DNA of 64,000 nucleotides from Paragonimus westermani (GCA_008508345.1 QNGE01000927.1:144587-208586); one strand, 5' to 3'. Shown: positions 1-11,820, counted from the first letter of the stretch. Numbers and translations are program-made. The notes: generated by a model not told the origin, from the sequence alone.

Positions 1-351
1 CGGCCAGGTCACTCCCACTGGATAGCAGCGACGGTCAAGCATCAGAGCGGCTCGGTCCTCTACGACGTCAACGTCGGAGGCGACATATGGGTGCGCCACG
101 CTAACCAACTTCGCCCACGCTATTCCGCAAACGCTGGGCGAGCAGAGAACCAAATGCCACTGGACTTACTTCTCGACACTTTCGAGATCAAGCGCCCAAC
201 ACAGCAAGTTCCCGCGACCGTTACCCCAGCGACCTCAACGCCGAGACCGAACAGGGAGCTGACTGCCTTGCAACCAAGACGATGGACGGACCGAAAACGC
301 AAGCCCACTTGTCCAATGCAGCTCGACCCACGAAAACGGCGGTACCAATAA
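1..351 (+). pseudogene. Gypsy pol C-terminus (integrase tail), 5' truncated by window
   Basis: One frame is open from base 1 to the stop at 349-351 (116 codons), so the gene starts before the window. It begins RPGHSHWIAATVKHQSGSV and continues to WVRHANQLRPR, the pattern of the C-terminal end of Ty3/Gypsy integrases: a short beta-rich segment ending in a conserved N-Q-L-R-P-like motif. A Pro/Thr-rich and then basic tail follows, ending RKRRYQ. The stop lies 16 bases before the LTR start and a purine-rich tract (caggggagg) sits between, as expected for a Gypsy 3' polypurine tract. A decayed homologue with the same order lies on the minus strand at 24185-24520. This piece has no visible stop or frameshift. 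The catalytic core is outside the window, so activity cannot be judged. Confidence 0.8.
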
Positions 352-534
352 GTCTCAACAGGGGAGGTGTTGGGAAAAGCACTTTTTCCCAAAAAACTCG
401 CTATATTTCCCAAGGGAAATAGATGCTTCGATTTTGAGAACTCGAATGCCCGCCATCATTCTGGAAGATTCGAGTTCGCGCGCTTGCTTCTGATTGGCCC
501 GTTCAGTGTCCTAGGACCAAGGCCACCGAAAACC

Positions 535-542
535 TATAAATA
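535..542 (+). promoter_or_regulatory. LTR TATA box
   Basis: TATAAATA lies inside the LTR, about 167 bases from its 5' end, and is conserved at the matching place in the LTR at 23747-24128. It would position the start of retroelement transcription. Confidence 0.6.
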
Positions 543-584
543 CAGCCGTTTTGAGCCACTGTTTTGCCTTCGGGCTGAGCAGCA

Positions 585-590
585 AATAAA
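585..590 (+). terminator. LTR polyadenylation signal
   Basis: A canonical AATAAA sits 43 bases downstream of the LTR TATA box, the usual LTR order of promoter then poly(A) signal. Confidence 0.5.
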
Positions 591-773
591 GCTCGTTTGA
601 AGGCCGTCTTTTTCCTTTCTTGTTGGGGGTTCTAAGTTGCGAGAGTTGGGTCCGAGTACTTGCGTTCCGATTATTCGTATCGTTCGCGATATCGTTGCGT
701 TTCATTCGTGATCGTGATACTGCTCGCGGTCTTCCTGTCCGTCCTTGCCTTCCTCTCTCAGGGGGTCGTAACA

Positions 774-2659
774 ACAAGTCTGCTGATAGCCATCGATCAG
801 TGGACCAGGGGTATTTGATCGAGACAACTCAACTGACATCGTACACTTCGAATCGACATTCGACCACGTGGACCATGTGCCATAATCAGCAAGCCTTTCC
901 ATCATGAGGCACAGGGTACTACTCTTCCGTGGCTTGAGTCATACCTTGCCAACTGGCAAGGCACCTTAAGGTGCTTGTAAACGGTGCATTTTTCATCTGT
1001 GGTCCTATCTTCAGCGGGATATCGAAAAGGTTCACTTCTTAGCTCACCCGGTTTTTGATAACTATCCCGATTTTCACCCCGCTACTGTTGTTTTCTAACG
1101 ACATCGAAATGTGGCGTACCACCAATAATGCAGTATTCGTGCCATGGCAGCAGTCCTCACATCTTAGAGAATGACCATAACATTATGTTCAACTGGGCTC
1201 AAGTAAACCGGTTCCACTTTAGAGCTGGTAAGTGTAAGATTCTGCATATCCGCAACCCTCTGAATAACACGTACTACCCTGAGAGCTAATCAATGCAGTC
1301 CTTGCTGAGGACTTACGAACTCTTGCTTCTTGCACACTCTCGAACACTCCAAACGATGGGGCGACTGCAAAACGGTTGAAATTCTCTGAGGTCATTCCAG
1401 CGTCTGTTTGATCAGTTCGATTCTCGTTGTTTTCAGTTTCTTTATAGCTGTTTCGTTCGACGGCATCTTAGGAATGCCGCTGCAACCTGGTCAATATCTC
1501 TAGAAGGATGAGCTGCTCTTAGTGACGGTGCAACGTCTTCACTAAGACAGTCGCGGTTTGAACATTAAATCTCGAGGAAAAGCACTTTAATCACTGAGCA
1601 TGTACTCTTTAGCATATCTTCGGCTGGAAGATTACCAATTGGTGATGACCTTCTTGATGACAAGGCCGTCATCATCTGTGCAAAATGATGTTCAACATGG
1701 GAAACAGCACGTCACTGCATTGACTCGTAATGAGGGGTCACCCCTCAAACAGCAGGTCTAACACAACAGACTCGGATTCAGACAGCTTCTTCTCACTGCG
1801 TGTTTGAAAGGCTTTGGAAGCTTTCCCAGAACATGCTGTTCCTGCTAATTTTTACCAACTTTCAAATTTTATCTTGTTCAACATCTACCACCTGTGTTCA
1901 GATGTTGCATCTTCTTCCACGTTTCAGCATATCGTTAAGAAACTTGGGGTTACGGGAACCGAAATAAAGAATTCGCATGGGCTCTCAACAAACAATTGTT
2001 TATTACTTCTGCCACCAATTGAATGAATCATTGGTCCAGATTGCTATGAACGGGTAGTCAACAATAACAATAAACGGCTAGCGCACAAACATACCAATCA
2101 CGGACACGCAGCACCAAGCGCAACGATGCCCGGAAAGTTCAGAAGGACGTGGAAAATCACCAAAACCCCAGCAACCACACGCCCCCAACCCGAAAGTGCG
2201 CTGTCGGCAGTAGACTTTTTATTGGTCAACCCGATTAAGCAGATGCCCGCTGACGAGGTTGTCCATAACATATGAGTAAACATACCGAAGCGTTAGCCAA
2301 AATGCCATAATCATGGTCAAAGAAATATATGTCGAACCTCATCGACCTTACTGGAATATTTCGTGAGCACTTCCTAGAAAGATTACTCTTCAAAATCTCG
2401 AAGGAGGCCTCAAATGTCGATCAGAAAAAACGAAGACAACAGTTATCGTCGTAATTAATTAATTGTGGGCAAGACAGTGTGACGAGAACGCAATGGCGCA
2501 AACTGCAAATAGAGACTTGCTGGGGCAGTGTTCTGTAACCAGTCCGTTTTGGTCGTGGGAGAATCAGGCGAACACTGTAAGCATAACGCGTTTCGCCGTC
2601 ATGTGATTGAGGCCATTTTGTTTTTTGTTTGAGTAATTTATGTGTATGACTTACTGGGT
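774..2659. other. No recognisable gene
   Basis: Only short open frames without family motifs occur here (the longest, about 70 codons, is at 1814-2026). I see no transposon domain, tRNA or tandem repeat in this stretch. Confidence 0.5.
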
Positions 2660-2960
2660 CTTTGGCTTATGTCGTTTCGGTTTTTGATACCATTCCAGAT
2701 TCCCGCTGTGCTCCCGTCCTTCATAGAAACGATGTTCCTCAGTGTCTCCACTCCGTCGCGCATTACATAGGCTCTTATAGCAACTATAATAAACAATATT
2801 TTGATAGTCGCATTAATGTGTACATTTTCTATGATTTTGGTTTTGTACCTGCTTTTGTTTTAGTCAAGCTACCTCTTCTGTAACATGCGGTCCGGGACAA
2901 AAACACAACTCGTTCCGTGCCCCGCTAGCTTGACGTGTCTCTCTGAACTCTTTATTATCC
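2660..2960 (+). mobile_element. LTR-like / 5' leader sequence of the second Gypsy copy
   Basis: This stretch precedes a Gypsy gag by about 300 bases. Its portion 2775-2890 is clearly similar to 14465-14600, sharing a core around atatttgatagtc and acattttc. Similarity to a second dispersed site and the position upstream of gag suggest an LTR, but I cannot fix its ends or a primer-binding site. Confidence 0.35.
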
Positions 2961-3249
2961 AGGGTCGGCAATAATTCACGAAGTCAACGCGCTGGCAATT
3001 GCCTTTTCATTGTCGATCGATTGTCGATAGTGACAACTGACTGGATTTTGTTTTGTTGGATCAAATCCAAACAATCGGTGAGCCCGAAAATTTCGAACGT
3101 TCCGCTACAGTCGTCTCTTGCGTCTTGGTGAGTTCGTTCCTTTGCCTTTATTGACGTACACATGTATACGTCCGGTATGTAAGCATTTATATATTTCCTC
3201 AATTCGGCTTAATTGGTTATTACTGGTGTCTGAACCGCGTAATCACTAC

Positions 3250-3868
3250 CCATTGTCCGAAGTACTATCTAAGCACGTTGACAGCCTCCGCGTTGACACT
3301 AATGCTCTAACGGTCCCTCAGTTTTTTAAAATGACTCTCTGGTTCGGTTACTTATAAGCTGAACTTTTCAAAAACCAACTTTTGTCTGATCAAACAAGGT
3401 TCTGTCAGTTGTTGGTCAGGTTTCCGAGCGAAGGTACCTCACAGCTTCGCGATGTTATGTTAATCCAATCGGTATGGCTCAAGTACGAGACCTTTTATAA
3501 AAAAGGAGCAGTTGTTAACCGGAAAGACCCGAGTACAGAAACTTCTCCAAGACCTCAAGCTAGATGACAACCACCCTACAACGCCGCTAGCGCAAACGCA
3601 GCAACTCACCGGCAACTCTTACATGGATGTAGTCCTCCGGGAAACCTGGCTTCAAAGATTGCTAGAAGCCACGCAAGCGATAGTTTCCGTTGCTCGTTCA
3701 AAAACTCTTGCCGGGACGGCAAACATGGCTGGTCAAGTAATGCAGCCTTTTCAGCAACTACTTGATTGCTCGACTATACCACAATCTACTCCACGTTCTG
3801 AAGTAGGCTCGTGTTGTCCCGATGAGGTGGTTACTTTTAACGTGGTCTACCAGATATTAAGGCTCTAG
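3250..3868 (+). pseudogene. Ty3/Gypsy gag, broken
   Basis: Gag would form the capsid-like particle of the element. The frame through HVDSLRVDTNALTVPQFF and LWFGYL matches the N-terminal gag domain of flatworm Gypsy elements (a VPxF...DPxLWF-type start). An in-frame TAA at 3355-3357 interrupts it and the same frame continues as AELFKNQLLSDQTRFCQLLV. Near 3510-3560 the homology moves to another frame, starting KTRVQKLLQDLKLDD and ending near 3868; this second part matches the capsid C-terminal region (LQQLL..LKLDD, then MQQL.G, then LRELWLQRLP-like). One stop and one frameshift make it a pseudogene. Family membership rests on remembered motif patterns, not a search. Confidence 0.7.
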
Positions 3869-3987
3869 GAGCAGAAATCGCAGTTTCACGACGCAGTCTG
3901 AACTAACTTCCTTCAAGCAGTTCTTCATGTCTTTGACCTAGTATATCACTCAGGCACCATATACTGCAGCCAGAAGCTGACTGTTAG

Positions 3988-4044
3988 TATCACGAACGTT
4001 TCGGTAGCCGGGCCAAACGGTGCACCAAACCATACATCTACGCC
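3988..4044 (+). pseudogene. Gypsy nucleocapsid zinc-knuckle remnant
   Basis: The short frame YHERFGSRAKRCTKPYIY lies 120 bases after gag. It matches the CxYH.RFG..A..C..PC pattern that follows gag in flatworm Gypsy elements. The first and last cysteines are not preserved, so it is probably non-functional. It supports reading 3250-4044 as one decayed gag region. Confidence 0.5.
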
Positions 4045-6136
4045 TCATTAAGGCGATGCGATCTCAGCATCTGACCTAGTTTTATATTCTCGAGTCAACC
4101 AATCTGGCAGCTCTGGTTTCATTGGCCATCTGTCGGACATCTTTCCAACGGTGTAGCTCTCACAGTCGTAAGCAGCACTGTAAACACCTCGGATTAAAAG
4201 TTCTCACGGCTCGAACCACTAACGCTTGCCACAGCACCATTCCTCGATATGTAAGTGCCGTACGAGACCAGTCATTCTCAACATTCAGGACCGACCCAGA
4301 GACAACCTCTGTCGTTAGATCATGCGAGTGCAGTTTCAGCCACGGCACATTTCAGCCGGCATCGGACTCTTCAACGTCGTAAGCACTATCGAACGCAGGT
4401 ACCGCAAGGGGAACACGACTAGCATTAATGTCCTCACTGCACGGTCACCCCTGTTTGTTCGTCGACAACAGGCACCCTCGATCTCCATCGCTCATTTGTT
4501 TTTGCAACACCGTGTCAGAAGCTTTGTTAAGCCATATGAGATTGTTTGCGCAAGTTTGCAGGGAATAATCCACCTTGTCTGTGCAAACCATGGATATCTC
4601 TAGGCCAACAGCATTTCACCCTGAGTGGATAACACTAACAGCGCCAAACCTACACTATCGGCTTCATTTCAGTCCACCTGGCATCCACTCGCACGACCTG
4701 TCTGAGGATACTTGTCAGTTTAAAAACCACGTACCATTTCTCAGCACTCTTCTGGACCAGGTCTATTCGCCTACTAATTTTTTTGAGTCTATCAACTGTA
4801 GACAGGATAACAAAAAAGAAGATAAAACCAAAGACAGCGACTCGCAAAGTTGTGGTGCCCATGAAACGCCGATTGTAAAATTATTCAGTCCCCACCGGAT
4901 ATATTGACATGGTGAGTTATCATTTTCCGCCTGCCCTGCGGGTATTTCACCTTGTTTTCTCTCTCTTCCAGAAGATCCGGACATGGTGCGTGGACAGACA
5001 ACTCCCATCTACCTATCGTACAGCACTCGACAAACCTACCCCCTTTTCTCTCAAGAGTTTTCAGGGTTGGGCGACCCACTGCGATAGACAGGAAACGCAC
5101 CGAACCAACACTCTGGAGAAGGACGACTGTACGAGCGTTTTGCCCACTTTGAGCGCGTGTGGACTGAAGGGTCAAGGAAAATTGAATGTCTTTCCGCCAC
5201 CTAGTGTCACCCCCAAATCGGTATTCACACAAGCGCCACTGGTATTTTCAACCAATCAGAAAATCCCTACAGCCGATGACCACCTATAAGCGACCCCCAT
5301 CCCAGATCAGCGCCTACATTTATAGTCATTGAACAACCTTGTAAAATTCAGCCTAACTTTTAACTGAAAGTAGAATGGCCCAACCAGAGAAGGGCGATTT
5401 CAGCGAATTGTACACGGGTTCAAGGCTGAAAGCCCAAACTACCCGTATCCAGTCAGTTTGTTCATTTCGATGTCCGGTGGTTTTCTGTTGACCTGAGAGG
5501 CTGTCACCGAAAACAACCTGCAGCATAAATTAGTGCTCGACGCACTAAGTCGCTTTTTCCCCAGCCACGCAATTATCAGACGCGAAAAGCAAAAGGACCG
5601 TTGAGGAGAGAGACCAAATCTTTGTTCGACGAAAAGTACAAGTGGTCTCTGATAGCTCTATAAAAAGCACAGACACGCGAATTAGCCAGAGAGACTAGAG
5701 ACCAGCTGTCGACGAACGAGTAAACCGGAAAAATGTGACACGTGTGTCCTTCGGGTTCGCGTCACAGTCACATGACATGCAGACAAACAGTCGGACAGCA
5801 CACATCATGAGAGCTTTCTTAATAGCCTAGGTGCAATATGCAACTATGAGTTTTGGATCTATTTTACACACCCTATTGCAGGGGGGCCAGTGAAATCTTC
5901 AGGCTTCTACAATAGCTCCTGCGGGTTAAGGAGAGTACCCAGAACAGAGTAGAGCAATAAGCTAGCAGAACAAAGTAAATTACTAGTCTAACGGTTTATT
6001 AAGTGGATGGGAATCCAATAAAACATCGAGGCGGTCGTTAGAAGAATTGCTAGCAATCTCCAATGGAAGGTCGTTTCAGTAGTTTTTAACTCTATGAGAG
6101 AATAACTGTTGCCTAAGAAAGATCCGGGGTCAAAGC
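4045..6136. other. No recognisable gene (possibly decayed Gypsy pol)
   Basis: The protease and reverse transcriptase expected after gag cannot be recognised. Several overlapping frames of 60-126 codons exist on both strands (4575-4907 and 4909-5289 plus; 4885-5232 minus) but none shows a family motif. 5290-6136 is frame-poor. Confidence 0.45.
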
Positions 6137-7531
6137 TTATAGAGATTCTTGTTGCACAAGTCCTGTGCTTAAGAGAAAGCGTGTAAGATCTAAGTCACCG
6201 AGGAGTCTTCGAAACTCAAGTGGATAAAGATCAAGAATTTCGAGGCGGGACTCGTAGGATAGATGCTGTGAACCAGTGACCATTTCGGTGGCTACTCGCT
6301 GGATAAATTCAACGGCGGGTATGTCCTTCTTAAAACCGGTGTAGACGACTTGATTGCCATACTCAAGCAGTGGTCCTAGGTCGGCTCTGTAAAGCGTGTG
6401 AAAGGTGTTCCGGTCTATGCGGGAGAAGGTTATTTTTATCATCTCAAGAGTCATGAGACCGTTTTCGTCTGCCAACAGCGGTGATACGAGAAGGATAAAC
6501 CAGATAATAGCCAAAATCCTAGGTCCTTTTTGAGGTCAACTTTTGCGATATCTACTACAATTTGTGCACCGTGTATCGCGACTAGGTTTCCGGAGTCTTC
6601 TCCGGGTGACATGTGCTCACAATTGCTTTCGTTTAAGAAGGGACTCCAATCATCTGACTAGTACTTAATACGATCAAGGTTAGTCTGCAATGCACTGGAG
6701 TCACCCACATTCCAGATTTTCAAGACATCAGCATAAAGGGTGGCGTTGCTAGAAATAAGCTCTGGAAGACCCTTGATGTGGGTCAGAAACAACAGTGGAC
6801 CAAGTACCGATCTTTGGAGAACTCCCACAGAGACAGCAGAGGGAGCCGGGAAGCCCGAACTGGTTTTTACTATGGGAGTCCTATTACCAGCGGAGAACCT
6901 TTCCTTGGTTCAAATTTGGTCCCAGTTTATGTGAAAGAGGGCCGTGTGGGACACGCTCGAATGCTTTGGCAAAGTCGAAGAAGATAGCATCGGAGATGTT
7001 ATCATTGCCTGTGGCCTTCTTTAGGCTATCCACGAAGATTAACATATCGGTTATGCATGACCGATCGGGAAGAAAGCCACGCTGAGTCGAAGAAAAATGT
7101 CACCCGAGAAAAAATGCTTAAAGATGGTGCGTTTTAACAGTCGCTCCATTATCTTGCATGGGATGCTGATAAAGCTGATCGGCCGATAACTCGCAGGAGA
7201 GTGACGATCGTTTGCCTTAAATATGCTTTTGACAGTGGCCTTTTTGTCATTCCTCCGGAAGAGATTCGGTGCGAGGTGTCTGCTTAAACAGATTAAAGAA
7301 GTGCATTGCCAAACTGGAGTGGGCTTCTTTGAGGATCAGGGAGTGGATCACGTCTGGTCCCATGGCACTGTACGGATTGATCTTGAGCAAGGGGTCTTGA
7401 ACGTTGGGCACAGAGAAGTCAGCTGTCATGCGTGGGTGTTGGAAGTGTCTCCACGAGATAATTGGATGCCATTTTGACGGATTCACATTGTGGACTGTTG
7501 AGTGGTAATCTCTGAACACTTTGGCAACCAC
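6137..7531 (-). pseudogene. Non-LTR retrotransposon reverse transcriptase, decayed
   Basis: Read on the minus strand this is a reverse transcriptase broken into several frames. At 7531-7247 the motif NPYSAMGPDVIHSLILKEA is the GPD(G)I block, ending near LPEE. Next come YRPISFISIPCKIMERLLKR (about 7175-7115), then FDFAKAFERVPHGPL (about 6990-6945, the catalytic motif A region), then VLGPLLFL (about 6800-6775). The catalytic YxDD block reads YADV at 6724-6735, so one catalytic Asp is lost. The open part at 6514-6137 carries the thumb region (RIDRNTFHTLYRADLGPLLE, SRLEILDLYPLEFRRL). The order is complete but stops and shifts are many. It sits directly downstream, on the same strand, of the endonuclease at 7905-8760. 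Confidence 0.8.
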
Positions 7532-7659
7532 GTGAGGGTAGAGGAGGTTTTCCCGTCACGAAGCCACAGATAAAGCGGTGAAGGCCTAGTTTTTATCCGG
7601 CGACCTACATACTTGGAATGAAAATTCATATTCTCGCGAGCTACCAGAATGACTTCTGA

Positions 7660-7863
7660 TTATACCGGTTGGGTGTGTTGACGGATTTTCCGTCTGCACC
7701 TGTTTCGTACAGTGCGAAAGGCCTCTAGATTCTCCGGCCCACTCGTTAGCTTCTGCTTAGAGAATAGAAGAGAACGCACTTTAAGAAGACAACGTTTGCT
7801 CCGCGGAGGCCGTGCACGAAAACATCCATAGTTTTCGAGGAACAGGTGTCTCATTAGCTTCAT
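7660..7863 (-). pseudogene. Non-LTR ORF2 linker between endonuclease and RT
   Basis: A basic frame of 67 codons (LRKVRSL-, ENLEAFRTVRNRCRRKIRQ-type sequence) lies between the endonuclease and RT pieces of the same element. Such Arg/Lys-rich sequence is usual there. It has no diagnostic motif; assignment is by position. Confidence 0.5.
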
Positions 7864-7904
7864 GAGTGGTGTCTGTAGAAGAAAGTTAGTTCAAGTTTAC
7901 TGGG

Positions 7905-8760
7905 TCAAATGTAAGGCTTTGTGCTTAATAACGTCCTTAGTGTGTTAAAGGATGCTTCCTGGAAGTTTCGGAATGAGGTCATTGTTACAACAGTTTGGAG
8001 CCAGTAACCAATAAAGCCAAAGGTTAGTAGCATGTGGTTACTATGTCCCAGCGGTGGTTTGGTCACCACGCTGTCTCCTATGTGAACCCCGTTCGTGATG
8101 GTCAGATTGAGCAAGGAGTGTGTCCGTCCTGGACGGTGTCTTGTAAGTAGATAGACATGCTATGTTCAGGCTTTCTCATGGATCATTATTGCCAAGGGTC
8201 TCGCAAAGGAGCAGCCACAGCCTAATGAGAAGCCACTGTAGAGTTGAGTTTGGTTGCGCTGAAATCACCCATAGTAAGAAGATGGGCGAAAGGTCGGGCG
8301 GACGTGAGTCTGTCTAGGGTGACAAGAATGGCCTGGTCGGCGGATGCACTGAACGACGGTGAACGGAACACAACACCGAAAAGAAGTGCGTCACGTCCAC
8401 AAAATCGGAGTTTGATTCAGAGCATGTCGGATTTATCTAAAAAGTTAAATTCCCCTAAGACAGCTGGCACCGGGAACTCCAGGCTTGGGGAGATGGCACA
8501 GCCTCCCATGTGTCCATGGGAGGAGTCCGTTCGGTACATGCAGTACCCAGGGACATGCATTTTATTATCACTAATATCTGCGGAAAGCCATGTCTCTGTT
8601 ATAGTAGGAATGTGCGGATTATTTGATTACTGGTATTTTGTTCGGAAGGCTCGGACAGTTGATGTATACGCACTTGGAGGCTGCTTCCTCGTTCCACTAG
8701 CTGCAAGCAGAGACAGAAGTTCACGAGGAAGAGGTTGATAAAGCAGTCTCAACAACGAGG
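7905..8760 (-). pseudogene. Non-LTR endonuclease (EEP fold), decayed
   Basis: On the minus strand, the motif TITETWLSADISDNKMHVPG (about 8612-8550) contains the ETW/TE catalytic block of apurinic-like endonucleases of jockey/CR1-type elements. It is followed by YRTDSSHGHMGGCAIS, the R-x-D-R...GG block. Further along, TMGDFSATKLNS (about 8275-8245) is the GDFN block with Asn changed to Ser. The end of the domain is LTITNGVHIGD and then PPLGHSNHMLLTF (8114-7990), where the usual S-D-H has become S-N-H. Stops occur (for example TAA just before SNNPHIPTIT). The changed catalytic residues and stops show it is inactive. The upstream end near 8760 is where I lose the signal. Confidence 0.75.
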
Positions 8761-9775
8761 GGAGGTGCATAACTGGCGGTATAGTTTCCTGAGCCCTCTG
8801 GGGGGGGTGGCCGTTTCATTAAAGCCTGGACATATGTGAGCGTCCCTGTGGAACGCTTCGTCCGCTGCTGTCGGCTCAAGGTCGATGACCTTCGAACCGC
8901 CCCCGCTTTCGGGGTTTATGGAGGGTGATTTGCGGCTTTGCACCTTCGAAAACTTGGATGGGGTTGTTGAAATAGCTGTTTGCGTGAGTGTTTGATGATC
9001 GTTGTGTTAATGGAACCTTGACGACCACGTTCCCTGCCCCATCTATTCCTTCCCCATGGGTTCATTTCTTTACGTTGGAGTTCTTTGTACTGATTACAAG
9101 CCTTTCTTGCAGTCTGACACTACCACTCAAATTACGCGCGTGACAAACCATTTCTCCGGTGAATGTTGATCGCCATGTAGTATTAAATCTTGATGCCATC
9201 TGCTAGTAAAAGCTTGATTCCGCGTAGTTTTTCTTTCTCACTTTCCTTTGCCGGGCCTTTGGTTACATGTACCCTAGGTTCATTTTCGCTCGACCGCTTC
9301 GCCACTACGTGGCTGTTGCATTCGATCACATTTGCGGGAACTGCTGATCTCGGAACTTGTATATTTGGTGGATTCAATATCGAGATTCGTTGTCGTCTTC
9401 CACTATTTGGTTTATCGTATTGCTTTTGAATATTAGCACTTTATTGTTAAGATAATCCCCTATATGAACTTCCCCTCTTTTGGATCCGTATCGGTTGCTC
9501 AACGGGCCCAGAGTTCATGAACGCTCTTTGTTTTCAGTCGCGACTATCCTGGATTAAGCATGTCGATAGACGTTGCGAGAAAACTACGCGCTGCTTAAAC
9601 AACCACTAGACGTCCGAAATCAACAGAACTCGACAAATCCGCGTTGGTGGAGACCAAATCTATCAGCCAACTAGGTGAAAGTTATCAGTCTTTCTGCAAT
9701 GGCCGAGCTAATCAAAGTTAACACGCGTGACGTGCAAGGACGTCCTCCTGGCTACCCATCGACCAAAGCTTCCCC
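8761..9775. other. No recognised gene; possible ORF1 remnant of the 6-8.7 kb element
   Basis: Two short minus-strand frames (8749-8943 and 9183-9377, 64 codons each) lie upstream of the non-LTR endonuclease, where ORF1 would be. The second is rich in Glu/Lys. Neither shows a recognisable motif. Confidence 0.35.
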
Positions 9776-11220
9776 GTGGACAACCAAGCTACTGCTGAGC
9801 TTCTCTGTGTGGAGTATAGTCCTGTTCCCTATCTCCAACAGTTGAGCAGCGATCCTCAGGTGGACCATATTGATGACGATATCAAGACTTATTCGAATGT
9901 TTCCGATGTTCTTGCTTCGACTCTTTATTTGTCTGTGCCTTTTCCTTATAAGGATCCCCATGACCCTCACAGGGATGTGTCTGGGATTTTTGAGTTGTCT
10001 GCTGTATCATATGATTGTGGCCTGCTTGGGGCCACTCAGCGCTAAGCGGGGACCGTGCCCAGGGATAGCTTTAGGGATGGTAGCAGCCTCACCCAAGAAG
10101 ACAGAATGTGCATCCATACCTCCCAACCTTGTCCCAGCTATAACTCGTTGTTCACTTGAGCTAAATTTATTGATGGTTGTCAGCCTTATTGAAGAAGAAG
10201 TGCGTCTAAGGAAATATGAGCTAAGGTTTATGAGAGCACAACTAGAATTTCGCAAGAGGTTGGAGGAAAGGTCTTTGTCTAATAAGACTGAGGAGCTAAC
10301 CGGGATGATGGATGTAAACGTCCTCCCATCTGGCTGGTCATATTGACTTTATACTCACGGGTTCCAAGGCAGCTCCATGGAGCTGTATATGAGCAACTCA
10401 GTTATCGGTGTAGGCCTGCCCGAAATCGAGCTTGAAGCTTTTGAAGGGTCGGTCTTGAAATTCGATATCGTCATGCAAAATTATGAAATTAACATAACTA
10501 ACAGATCGAGTGATAAAGGACAGAAATTGTCTCACATTATTTACTTATGTAAAGGTCGATCTGAGGCAGTTATCGAACATTGCATTGCATTGCATTGCAG
10601 CGAAGTAGGATTCACCGAGGGGAATATTGAGGCGATGAGTTAGAAGGCCGCATGAGGTTATTCAGGCTGTCACCAAGGACGTGGTTAACTGTCCGAGGCT
10701 CGCCATGGGAGACACTGCGCGTCTTCAGCCTTTAGCCACTCAGATGAAGGGTTGTGAGTTGACGCTGTCCCATCTAAACCATCCGTCTGAGTTAATCTGT
10801 CCATCCAATCATCTGTCTATCGTGGATAGAATTCCTCGCTCATTGCAAGAGAAGTGGGTGGAAGTGCCTAGTCAGGTGCCTTCTTTCACCGACTTGTTTG
10901 AGTTCATAGATAGGTAGATCAAGATTACCAGTAACCTATATGGCCAAATCATTGCCTATACAGTCCAGGGCCGCATCAGTAGAAATAAGACCGCCCCCCT
11001 CCGCGAAGGTTTCAAACAGATGCCGTGTGTTTCAACCGTTGTCGGAGTGGTGAGCAAGCCACACCAATGCGCAGCATGCGGTGACGATCATGATTTGACG
11101 ACATGCCGGCGATTTGAAAGCATGTTACTAGAAGGGAGACGCGAGGTTCCATGAAAGTGTAAACGATGTTTCGTTTGTCTGCTGTCAAACCGCACAGCCA
11201 AGTATTGCAGTGTTGGCGGC
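9776..11220 (+). pseudogene. BEL/Pao retrotransposon gag with zinc knuckle, broken
   Basis: This is gag of a BEL/Pao LTR element in several frames. At 10137-10346 there is a charged helix-like segment (EEEVRLRKYELRFMRAQLEF). At 10395-10643 the frame LPEIELEAFEGSVLKFDIV followed by KGQKLSHIIYL matches the start of the DUF1759 gag domain (LPKLxLPxFxG...). At 10645-10917 the frame HEVIQAVTKDVVNCPRL to PSFTDLFEFIDR matches its C-terminal half. A zinc knuckle CAACGDDHDLTTC (C-x2-C-x3-H-x4-C, 11068-11106) is the form found in Pao gag, and a second Cys-rich patch follows. Stops and frame changes make it defective. No LTR was recognised on either side. Confidence 0.75.
10575..10600 (+). repeat. Short CATTG tandem repeat
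   Basis: Three to four consecutive copies of CATTG lie inside the BEL gag frame and add an H-C-I-A-L-H run to it. This looks like local slippage during decay. Confidence 0.6.
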
Positions 11221-11299
11221 CTATGTGTAGAGGGCGATATCATACTCTGATACACGCAGACCCAGCGCCTTCAGGAACTGAGGTCGAATTGAAGGAGTC

Positions 11300-11820
11300 A
11301 AGCATAGGAGATCGGTTCGTCTAGGTTTTGTGCCTGTCAGATTGATTGGGGCCGTCGGGTCGGTTGTAACGTATGCCCTTCTAGGTAACGGGTTCGATAC
11401 CACACCAATAAATGAGTCTCTAGATGAGCGACTTGGACTTCCAGCATACAAACGAACGCTCAGCATCCGTACATTGAATAGGACCGCTACTATCAAATGC
11501 CAAGAGCTGTGTTTGGAGGTGGAATCTTTAGATAATAGTAGGATCAGGGTCGACAAGGCCGTCATTGTCAAGGGTCTACCGGTTGAACGGGCGGAAACCA
11601 TATCCGAGGATGACGTTCACCGGTGGCCCCACTTGGCCGGTCTGTCCATCACCCCGTTGGGGGAAAATAAAGTAAGACTACTAACAGGTTGCAAACTGCC
11701 GGAAGCACATTCAGTAGTAGATCAGCAGTCAAGAAGCAGGCATCAGTCATACGCTGTAAGAACCATCTTGGGCTTGACATTGCGAGGCCTCATGTCACAC
11801 TCAACAGGGGTTGTAGATTA
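11300..11820 (+). pseudogene. BEL/Pao aspartic protease region (DUF1758-like), inactive
   Basis: Downstream of the gag zinc knuckle the frame reads VVTYALLGNGFDTTPINESL and then DERLGLP. In Pao proteases the corresponding block is ALLDxGS, so the catalytic Asp is a Gly here (about 11384-11386) and the Ser a Phe. The C-terminal half DVHRWPHLAGLSITPLGENK, with VRLLTGCKLPEAH and then VRTILGLTLRGLM, matches the D.P.L..I...V.LLIG.D.P.a... pattern that ends this domain and leads into RT. The frame is open for 163 codons despite the dead active site. No RT, RNase H or integrase of this element is recognisable downstream. Confidence 0.75.

Larger units (their letters stand above)
368..773 (+). mobile_element. 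Gypsy 3' LTR
   Basis: The LTR starts TGTTGGG right after the purine tract and ends near CA around 773. The end is inferred from alignment with the minus-strand LTR at 23747-24128, where the run cctcactcagcgcgtcgtaa parallels cctctctcagggggtcgtaa here. It contains a TATA box and a polyadenylation signal about 45 bases apart in the right order. The two LTRs are similar but clearly diverged, so they are separate insertions of one family. The 5' LTR of this copy is outside the window, so age and target-site duplication cannot be read. Confidence 0.7.

Noticed and set aside
4885..5289. Frames of 115 and 126 codons on opposite strands
   Set aside because: They overlap each other, show no motif, and neither has supporting splice or promoter context.
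11389..11400. Polymerase III B-box-like gggttcgatacc
   Set aside because: It lies inside the BEL protease frame and has no A box upstream at tRNA spacing.
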